This document shows, piece by piece, positions 1-4,537 of a stretch of 5,298 nucleotides of DNA. Source of the stretch: DATJJW01 sp035491935 (GTDB lineage Bacteria; Pseudomonadota; Alphaproteobacteria; ATCC43930; CGMCC-115725); the NCBI GenBank assembly GCA_035491935.1, contig DATJJW010000278.1, positions 1 through 5,298 of the forward strand, written 5' to 3'. The stretch's first letter is position 1, and each line of letters begins with the position of its first letter. Made by a program: the position numbers and the translations under genes. The notes under the pieces are model-generated. The model saw only the letters and a list, made by a program, of their open reading frames with translations, searched no databases and had not been told where the DNA came from.

Positions 1-1480
1 AATCCTGGCCGGCCTTGACGTCGACCAGGCTGGCCACGAAGCGCACGTTGGGCGGCTTGCAGGCATTGGTGACGCCGATGCCGCCGACGACGACCATGCC
101 GAGCAGCAAGGTCAGCGGTAGTACGAAGCTGTGCACGGCCGGCAGTTGCATGGTCGCGAAGGTGAAGATCGCCGGCGAGCCCGAACCGAAGATCGTGCCG
201 CCCATGACGACGAGCGCGGCATCCAGCAGCTTGAACAGCGTGGCGCCGCCGCTCGACATCAGCTGACCGAGGAAGTCGATCTGCTTGGTGAAGACGAGCA
301 GGAACATGATGCCGACGCCGAAGACGAAGGTCAGCATCGGCGATATGCCGCGCCGCAGGCCGGCAGCGATGTCGGCGGCCATGTTCGATGGCTCGGTGCG
401 GAAGAGATAGGCGCTGAGGGCGCCGACGAAGACCGGCATCGCCGGCGTGGCGAACAGGTTGACCTTGACGGGCTTGAAGCCCCAGGCGGCGATGGTGACC
501 TCCAGATGCGCGAGGATCGCCTTGCCGGGCGGGCTCAACATGAAGGCGGCATAGAGGAAGCCGGCCATCAGCGGTCCCCAGCCGCGCAGGATCAACGGCC
601 AGCCGACCGGCGGAGATGCCGGTGTCGCGGCCGCCGACAGGCTGTGGGCTGGCAGATAGGAGGGCGCCATCGCCTCCTTCGTCAGTTGATGCCGGCGTAT
701 CGCGCCATAGCCGTAAAGGCAGAGGATGTTGAGCACGGCGCCGACGATAAGGGTGAGCGCATAGAAGTTGGGCCAGATCTGGGTGAAGGCGACGATCGAT
801 GCGACATAGGGCAGTGTCGTCATCCAGAAGAAGATCTGGGCATCGCGGGACAGGAAAGGCCGCCGCAGGATGCGGAACGTCGCGTAGGTACAGAGGAATA
901 TTTCCGGAATGGCGAATTGCCCGACGGCGACGGCGATGCTCGGCACCGGTATATGCGTGGCCAGATTGGCGATGGTGGCGCCGATCATCAGGCTGGCGAA
1001 GGGCATGATCCAGGTGACGAAGACGAGGGCGGCACCGCTGGCTTCGACCGGCTCATAGCCCAGCTCGACCAGTCCCGGCACGATGACCGGATAGGCGGCA
1101 CGGGCCTCGAAATTGGCGAAGACGCCGGCGACCGGTGCCAGAAGCGCAAAGGCGTGGCCCGTCGTCTCCTGGCGCGGCAGCAAACCCGAGATCGAATCCA
1201 GCATCACGCGCATCAGGCCGGTGCGGCGATAGCAGTAGCCGAAGATTTGCGCCGTCAGCGTGACGAGCAGGGTCGGCCAGACGGCGACGTTGCCCCAGAG
1301 CGCCGCTTCGGCGCTCCTGATCGGCGAGGCGTGATAATAGGCCACCGCAATGACGAATTCGATCGCGCAGGCGATGAGCACCGTCTTGAGCGATCCCCAA
1401 TGGAACAACAGAAAACCGGCGAAGAGTACGACGAATGGCACGAAGGCCAGGACCAGTTTGATGATCGTCTCGGTATCCAT
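1..1480 (-). CDS. L-lactate permease (LctP/LldP) family transporter, 3' end missing
   Basis: Reading leftward from ATG at 1480, the frame is open for 493 residues to the window edge. Family members are about 550 residues, so perhaps 50-60 C-terminal residues are missing. The product is a polytopic inner-membrane protein with hydrophobic helices throughout and one Ala/Pro-rich hydrophilic loop at about 270-293. Three blocks align by eye with recalled LldP motifs. NFEARAAYPVIVPGLVELGY (123-142) sits where LldP has its FxEGAAGFG-PVA block. TIFGSGSPAIFTFATMQ (429-445) resembles the TGSDTSSNALFGNLQ block. GGIGVTNACKPPNV, running on to KAGQD (466-493), matches the C-terminal GG...ISPQSIA region. 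Known members are H+ symporters of lactate or glycolate; the substrate here is not shown, and the glycine-rich motif is altered. GGAGGG lies 12 nt before the ATG. No lactate dehydrogenase gene is in view. Family call moderately firm; substrate open. Confidence 0.7.
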   Translation of the reverse strand, partial: MDTETIIKLVLAFVPFVVLFAGFLLFHWGSLKTVLIACAIEFVIAVAYYHASPIRSAEAALWGNVAVWPTLLVTLTAQIFGYCYRRTGLMRVMLDSISGLLPRQETTGHAFALLAPVAGVFANFEARAAYPVIVPGLVELGYEPVEASGAALVFVTWIMPFASLMIGATIANLATHIPVPSIAVAVGQFAIPEIFLCTYATFRILRRPFLSRDAQIFFWMTTLPYVASIVAFTQIWPNFYALTLIVGAVLNILCLYGYGAIRRHQLTKEAMAPSYLPAHSLSAAATPASPPVGWPLILRGWGPLMAGFLYAAFMLSPPGKAILAHLEVTIAAWGFKPVKVNLFATPAMPVFVGALSAYLFRTEPSNMAADIAAGLRRGISPMLTFVFGVGIMFLLVFTKQIDFLGQLMSSGGATLFKLLDAALVVMGGTIFGSGSPAIFTFATMQLPAVHSFVLPLTLLLGMVVVGGIGVTNACKPPNVRFVASLVDVKAGQD

Positions 1481-1659
1481 TTCCAGCGTGAACCCTCCGC
1501 CAAAACTCGCATGAGGGACGCTGTATAGCCGACTCCAGGCAGGAATAAGCTCTTGATTTTACTTAAATTCCCATTTTGGTATCGCGCTACCGAACACCCC
1601 GAACGAGGCTTGGGTCGCATGAGGTTCCGGCGGGCACCATGGCGGGCACGTCCCGCCAT
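1481..1659. other. Intergenic region upstream of the permease
   Basis: 179 nt separate the permease start from the lipoprotein stop, which suggests the permease has its own promoter. The part at 1545-1580 is AT-rich. On the minus strand it holds TAAAAT (1561-1556), a 5/6 match to a -10 box, but no convincing -35 box. An imperfect palindrome, GGTAtCGCGcTACC, lies at 1578-1591, just upstream of that -10. A GANTC site (GACTC) is at 1531-1535. No small coding frame is convincing. Confidence 0.45.
1639..1659 (-). terminator. Stem-loop directly after the lipoprotein stop codon
   Basis: ATGGCGGG (1639-1646) and CCCGCCAT (1652-1659) form a perfect 8-bp stem with a 5-nt loop. It abuts the TAA of the lipoprotein gene on the minus strand. 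No T-tract follows, so it is not a canonical intrinsic terminator. It could be a Rho-assisted terminator or a 3'-end stabilising hairpin for the gluQ-lipoprotein transcript. Confidence 0.4.
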
Positions 1660-2100
1660 TTAGTGATGGTGGTAGTGCCCGAAGTGGTGGTGATGGTGGA
1701 ACCCGTCGCCGCCGCCGATGAAGACCGAGCCGCCCCAGAACGGATCATACCAAGGATCGTAGTAGGAATATTGGTAGATGATCGGCGCGACCTGGATCTG
1801 GTTGCCGTCCACCGTCATACATTGGGCATAAGCAGTATCGTATTGATGCTGCAGTACGTCGCTCGATGCATGCTTGAGATCGCTTGGCATCTTGCCGGCG
1901 GCGTATTGCCGGCAGGCGGCGTCCTCTTTCTGGAATGCCGATAGCGCTTTGCCGGCCGGGGGCGTCGCGATGATCTGCTGGGGCTCCGTGGGCAGTACGG
2001 CTGCGCAGGCGCCAAGTCCCAGCATCGCGAGCAGGAGCAGGGCGAGGGGGCGCAGGCGGTAAAAGGACCCATAGGTCCAAGACGAGATCGACCGGGTCAT
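1660..2100 (-). CDS. Small exported lipoprotein with histidine-rich C-terminus
   Basis: 146 residues. A hydrophobic stretch (19-30, LALLLLAMLGLG) follows a basic n-region and ends in a lipobox, L29-G30-A31-C32, so the product should be exported by Sec and lipidated at Cys32. The mature part has Cys63 in FQKEDAACRQYA and Cys94 in YDTAYAQCM, which may form a disulfide. The YD-x-AY-x-QCM block followed by GN resembles a motif I recall from small exported alphaproteobacterial proteins, some annotated as glycine-zipper family. An aromatic run (109-122, rich in Tyr, Trp and Phe) precedes a Gly-rich turn and a tail with five consecutive His (135-139) and three more at the end (144-146). Metal binding is an inference from the tail alone. 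The start lies 30 nt after the gluQ stop, so co-transcription is likely. No strong Shine-Dalgarno sequence is visible. Precise function unknown. Confidence 0.8.
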   Translation of the reverse strand: MTRSISSWTYGSFYRLRPLALLLLAMLGLGACAAVLPTEPQQIIATPPAGKALSAFQKEDAACRQYAAGKMPSDLKHASSDVLQHQYDTAYAQCMTVDGNQIQVAPIIYQYSYYDPWYDPFWGGSVFIGGGDGFHHHHHFGHYHHH

Positions 2101-2130
2101 GCCGTCTATCTGTCTAGTTGCGACTCATTT

Positions 2131-2967
2131 TCAAGTGGCGGCCTGGCAAATCATGGCCCGGATGTCCTCCGGTGTTTTGCCATCGGCGCGCAGGCTCCGC
2201 AGATCCGTGACGCCGTCGCGTTTGGCCAGCCGCTTGCCGTCCGGTCCCATCAGCAGCGGATGATGGCGCCAGACCGGCACCGGCAGGTCCATAAGCGCCT
2301 GGAGCAGGCGATGGATATGTGTCGCTTCGAACAAATCCTGCCCGCGCGTCACGATCTCCACCCCTTGCCGTGCGTCGTCCAGCGTCACCGCCAGATGGTA
2401 GCTGGCCGGGAAATCCTTGCGTGCCAGCACGACGTCGCCCAGGGACAAGGGATCGCCGGCGATGGTGCCGCGATCGAGATCGGTCCAGGACAAGGCGCCC
2501 GTCTGCCTGAGCGCCTTGGCGACGTCCAGGCGGAGTGCGAAGGCTTCACCTGCCGCGATGCGCCGGGCGCGCTCGGCCTCGGCCAGGTGGCGGCAGGTGC
2601 CGGGATATATCGGGCTTGCGCCGTGCGGGGCCGATGCGGACGCCGAGACCTGGGCGGCCAACTGGCTGCGCGTGCAGAAGCAGGGATAGAGCAGCGCCAT
2701 GGCGTCCAGGCGATCCAGCGCCGCCCGGTATTCGTCGAAATGCACCGATTGCCGGCGGACCGGTACCGGCCAGGAGAGCCCCAGCCAATGCAGATCCTCG
2801 GCGATCGCCGCCGCAAATTCCGGGCGGCAGCGGGTGAGATCGATATCCTCGATCCTGAGCAGCATGGTCCCGGTCGGGCCGGCATTCTCGACGGCGAAGA
2901 GTGCGCTGTAGGCGTGGCCCAGATGCAAGTATCCGGTGGGGCTGGGGGCGAATCGCGTTACCGCCAT
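2131..2967 (-). CDS. gluQ: Glutamyl-Q tRNA(Asp) synthetase
   Basis: This is a paralogue of the glutamyl-tRNA synthetase catalytic core, without the anticodon-binding domain. It activates glutamate and attaches it to queuosine at position 34 of tRNA(Asp), in the cytoplasm. From ATG at 2967 it has 278 residues; the family is about 280-310. TRFAPSPTGYLHLGHA (4-19) carries the HIGH-type motif, LLRIEDID (36-43) follows, and KRLAKRDG (245-252) is the KMSKS-like loop. The GluQ-type zinc ligands are present: Cys96, Cys98, Tyr121 and Cys125. A GTG at 3018 would add 17 residues (LHRGISF...). I chose the ATG because homologues begin just before TRFAPSPTG. Neither start has a strong ribosome-binding site; a weak GGGA precedes the GTG. 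The gene ends in TGA, 30 nt before the lipoprotein gene. Confidence in the function is high; the start is less certain. Confidence 0.95.
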   Translation of the reverse strand: MAVTRFAPSPTGYLHLGHAYSALFAVENAGPTGTMLLRIEDIDLTRCRPEFAAAIAEDLHWLGLSWPVPVRRQSVHFDEYRAALDRLDAMALLYPCFCTRSQLAAQVSASASAPHGASPIYPGTCRHLAEAERARRIAAGEAFALRLDVAKALRQTGALSWTDLDRGTIAGDPLSLGDVVLARKDFPASYHLAVTLDDARQGVEIVTRGQDLFEATHIHRLLQALMDLPVPVWRHHPLLMGPDGKRLAKRDGVTDLRSLRADGKTPEDIRAMICQAAT

Positions 2968-3074
2968 GACGGGACCAATCGATGCTGGAGCGAGGAAAGA
3001 TATACCGCGATGCAGCACATTTCCCGCAATGTCATGATCCGTAAGCCTTTAAGTAACTTATCCTGACCATCTTG

Positions 3075-3103
3075 CTTATAGTTGGCCGCGGAAGCCGAAT
3101 CAG
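3075..3103 (-). promoter_or_regulatory. Candidate gluQ promoter
   Basis: On the minus strand, TATAAG (3080-3075) matches 5/6 of the -10 consensus. It lies 17 nt from CTGATT (3103-3098), a poor -35 with 3/6 matches. Transcription would start near 3068, about 100 nt before the chosen ATG. The -35 overlaps the left part of the dyad at 3095-3118. Found by eye only. Confidence 0.3.
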
Positions 3104-3118
3104 TTACGCAAGATTCGG
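3095..3118. promoter_or_regulatory. 24-bp inverted repeat with two GANTC sites
   Basis: CCGAATC (3095-3101) and GATTCGG (3112-3118) are perfect 7-bp inverted arms around a 10-nt spacer. Each arm contains a GANTC sequence, the methylation target of the alphaproteobacterial methyltransferase CcrM. The spacing is close to one and a half helical turns between arm centres, which could suit a dimeric regulator. It overlaps the -35 of the candidate gluQ promoter. A regulatory role is inferred. Confidence 0.45.
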
Positions 3119-3197
3119 TATCAGTATATCGCCGAGTATATCTATATCGGGACTGTCATATAAAAATTTTATTAGAAAAAAAGAGAGAATTAATTAG

Positions 3198-3212
3198 TTA
3201 AACAAAGATTAA
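3198..3212. promoter_or_regulatory. CtrA-type box TTAA-N7-TTAA
   Basis: TTAA (3198-3201), seven bases, then TTAA (3209-3212) exactly fit the full binding site of the alphaproteobacterial cell-cycle regulator CtrA. A third TTAA lies just upstream at 3190-3193. The site is about 170 nt before the CHAP start and inside the AT-rich core, so a chance match is possible. Control of a wall hydrolase by CtrA would make biological sense. Confidence 0.4.
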
Positions 3213-3257
3213 TTTTCCTGAGGTGCCCGTGGAAATTGCGATGTAACAAAAAATCTC

Positions 3258-3286
3258 CTGTCAAGGGAATTTTTTGCTGGAAAAAT
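3258..3286 (+). promoter_or_regulatory. Weak candidate promoter for the CHAP gene
   Basis: CTGTCA (3258-3263) and AAAAAT (3281-3286) are 17 nt apart, and each matches 4/6 of the sigma-70 consensus. Transcription would start near 3293 and give a leader of about 90 nt. TATAAA at 3159-3164 is a better -10 but has no -35 partner. Confidence 0.2.
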
Positions 3287-3328
3287 GCTACCGTGTTCTG
3301 CATGGTGCGAATGGATAACTAGACGGGC

Positions 3329-3380
3329 TGCTCTTGGGGGAGCAAGGCTCGGTGGGGTTCACCGAACTAGGGTCGGGGGA
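3329..3380 (+). promoter_or_regulatory. Leader with two hairpins and G-rich ribosome-binding site
   Basis: TGCTC (3329-3333) pairs with GAGCA (3340-3344) around a six-base loop. TCGGTG (3349-3354) pairs with CACCGA (3360-3365) around a five-base loop. AGGG (3369-3372) and GGGGGA (3375-3380) follow, just before the ATG at 3383. The unpaired GGGG in the first loop and the G-rich start region could both compete for pyrimidine-rich partners. No known riboswitch is recognised. Confidence 0.35.
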
Positions 3381-3382
3381 AT

Positions 3383-4429
3383 ATGAGAAAAACTTTTCTG
3401 GCCGTGATGGCGGCAACGTGCTTGGTGACTTTTCACCCGACGCCGTCCCAGGCCATGAATTGTGTAGCCTATGTGCGTAGCGTGACGGGTTTCGACCTTT
3501 CGGGCAATGCGTATCAGTGGTGGAATTCCGCCGCTGGCGTCTACGAGCGTGGCCATCGTCCCGAACCTGGTTCTGTCATGGTCTTCGCCCGCACACGCGG
3601 CATGCGCGACGGTCATGTCGCCGTCGTCCGTTCCGTCCGCGGCTCGCGTGAGATTCTCATCGACCAGGCCAATTGGGTGCAGGGGCCGCATGGCGGCGCC
3701 ATCACCAAGGCTGTTTCCGTCATCGACGTGTCGCCCGACAATGATTGGACCCAGGTGCGGGTGGAGTGGCTGCGTTCCGGTTCCTACGGCCGGGTCAACC
3801 CGGTCGACGGCTTCATCTATGCCGATGGCGATTCCCGCGGCGCCGTAATCAGCGCGCGCTATCTGGAAAGCAAGTCCAAGACAGCCGTCAGCAACGAAGA
3901 ATGCCTCACGCCGCCGCCGGTGACGTCCCATGCACGTGGCAAGGCCCATCATGTGGTCGTCAAGCACCACGCCAAGGCGCATATCACCACCGCCGCCTTC
4001 CATGTCGGTGCCGACAAGCATCATACGGCTAAGGTCACTGAGGCGGTCGAGAAGACGGCCAGCCATCGCAACATGGTCAAGCTGCGCCACACCGTGCTGG
4101 TCTATCACAATAAGACCGCGAACAAGGTGATGGCCGAGAAGGGGCATCCGAACCATCTGGTCCATGTCGCGGCCAAGACCGTGATCGACGACCCGCATCA
4201 TGCGGCCAAGGCTCCGGTGGCGAAGGTTGCCGCCAAGGTCGAGACCGCCAGGAAACCGGTCGCCAAGGTGCAGGTCGCCAAGGCGCCGGCCGCCAGGAAG
4301 ATCGTCGCAAAGAAGGCCGCCAAGACCCAGCTGGCGTCGAAGGCCGTGCATAAGGCTGCACATGCCACCCCGGCCAAAGCTTCGGCGCCGGCCCATAAGC
4401 ATGTAGAGCAGACCGCCAAGGCGGACTGA
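3383..4429 (+). CDS. Exported CHAP-domain peptidoglycan hydrolase with Lys/Ala/His-rich tail
   Basis: 348 residues. A Sec signal peptide (1-24) ends in PSQA, and the mature protein starts at or next to Met25. The CHAP (NlpC/P60-like) domain covers about 26-146. The likely catalytic set is Cys27 in MNCVAYVR, His78 in DGHVAVV and Asn97 in DQANW. GNAYQWWNSAAGVYERGHRP (41-60) and DVSPDNDWTQVRV (115-127) match alphaproteobacterial secreted CHAP proteins that I know. Such enzymes cut peptide or amide bonds in peptidoglycan, here in the periplasm or outside. From about 165 to the end the protein is low-complexity, rich in Lys, Ala, Val and His (about 20 His), and strongly basic; AK-type repeats dominate 273-332. 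This tail is not part of the usual short family architecture and may bind polyanions. The gene stands alone, divergent from gluQ, and ends at a strong terminator. Hydrolase call firm; tail role unknown. Confidence 0.88.
   Translation: MRKTFLAVMAATCLVTFHPTPSQAMNCVAYVRSVTGFDLSGNAYQWWNSAAGVYERGHRPEPGSVMVFARTRGMRDGHVAVVRSVRGSREILIDQANWVQGPHGGAITKAVSVIDVSPDNDWTQVRVEWLRSGSYGRVNPVDGFIYADGDSRGAVISARYLESKSKTAVSNEECLTPPPVTSHARGKAHHVVVKHHAKAHITTAAFHVGADKHHTAKVTEAVEKTASHRNMVKLRHTVLVYHNKTANKVMAEKGHPNHLVHVAAKTVIDDPHHAAKAPVAKVAAKVETARKPVAKVQVAKAPAARKIVAKKAAKTQLASKAVHKAAHATPAKASAPAHKHVEQTAKAD
4199..4378 (+). repeat. Degenerate coding repeat for Ala-Lys-Val/Pro units
   Basis: This segment encodes residues 273-332 of the CHAP protein. 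GCCAAGG-like heptamers recur, giving AKAPVAKVAAKVE, PVAKVQVAKAPAARK and similar units. The pattern resembles histone H1-like bacterial tails, which often vary in length between strains. The repeat is imperfect and has no fixed period that I can define by eye. Confidence 0.5.
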
Positions 4430-4445
4430 GCTCAGCATCGCTTGC

Positions 4446-4488
4446 AAGAAAAAGCCGCCTGCGGGGTTCCCCGAGGCGGCTTTTTCTT
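4446..4488. terminator. Strong bidirectional intrinsic terminator
   Basis: AAGAAAAAGCCGCCT (4446-4460) is exactly complementary to 4474-4488, giving 15 bp. After a single bulged G, CGGGG (4462-4466) pairs with CCCCG (4469-4473). A T-tract follows the GC stem on each strand, so it should end transcription from both the CHAP gene (17 nt upstream) and the convergent DUF218 gene (26 nt from its stop). Confidence 0.92.
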
Positions 4489-4507
4489 TGTCCGCCCTTG
4501 GGGTGCG

Positions 4508-4537
4508 GGCTCGGTTACCGAGCCGGGGCCGGCTCGG
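4508..4537. repeat. Overlapping palindromes at the 3' end of the DUF218 gene
   Basis: GGCTCGG (4508-4514), CCGAGCC (4518-4524) and GGCTCGG (4531-4537) alternate in orientation. The middle copy can pair with either neighbour: a 7-bp stem with the stop codon TAA as its loop, or an 8-9 bp stem (4518-4526 with 4529-4537). On the minus strand the segment spans the stop codon and encodes the C-terminal SEPAPAR, so the repeat may simply follow from Glu-Pro/Ala-Pro codons. Confidence 0.5.

Larger units (their letters stand above)
2968..3382. other. Divergent intergenic region with AT-rich core
   Basis: 415 nt lie between the divergent gluQ and CHAP genes (364 nt if gluQ starts at the GTG). The stretch 3151-3220 is about 80% A+T, far from the GC-rich genes around it. 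It holds a 24-bp dyad, tandem TATATC repeats (3125-3148), a TTAA-N7-TTAA box, candidate promoters for both genes and two hairpins just before the CHAP start. I see no protein-coding frame or RNA gene. The length and base composition suggest a regulatory region, possibly bound by nucleoid proteins. Confidence 0.7.

Noticed and set aside
131..1528. 465-residue open frame on the plus strand
   Set aside because: It is antisense to the permease, very rich in Arg, Asp, Glu and Gly, with no domain or signal that I can see. Long antisense frames are expected where third positions are almost always G or C.
2114..2128. Four-codon ORF (ATG AGT CGC AAC TAG) in the gluQ-lipoprotein gap, minus strand
   Set aside because: Too short to judge, with no attenuation structure around it; such mini-frames are common by chance.
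2260..3066. 268-residue plus-strand frame opposite gluQ
   Set aside because: GluQ motifs on the minus strand are unmistakable, and the antisense product shows no recognisable features.
3159..3164. TATAAA as the CHAP -10 box
   Set aside because: No acceptable -35 lies 16-18 nt upstream, and the motif is expected by chance in 80% A+T DNA.
3248..3275. AAAAAAT...ATTTTTT inverted repeat as a possible terminator
   Set aside because: The inner GC stem is only about three base pairs, and no gene ends nearby. It is better explained as part of the AT-rich region.
3359..4447. 362-residue minus-strand frame covering the whole CHAP gene
   Set aside because: Its composition (Met, Gly, Arg, His, Leu repeats) is what the complement of Lys/Ala/His codons gives. 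The sense strand has a signal peptide, CHAP motifs and a terminator.
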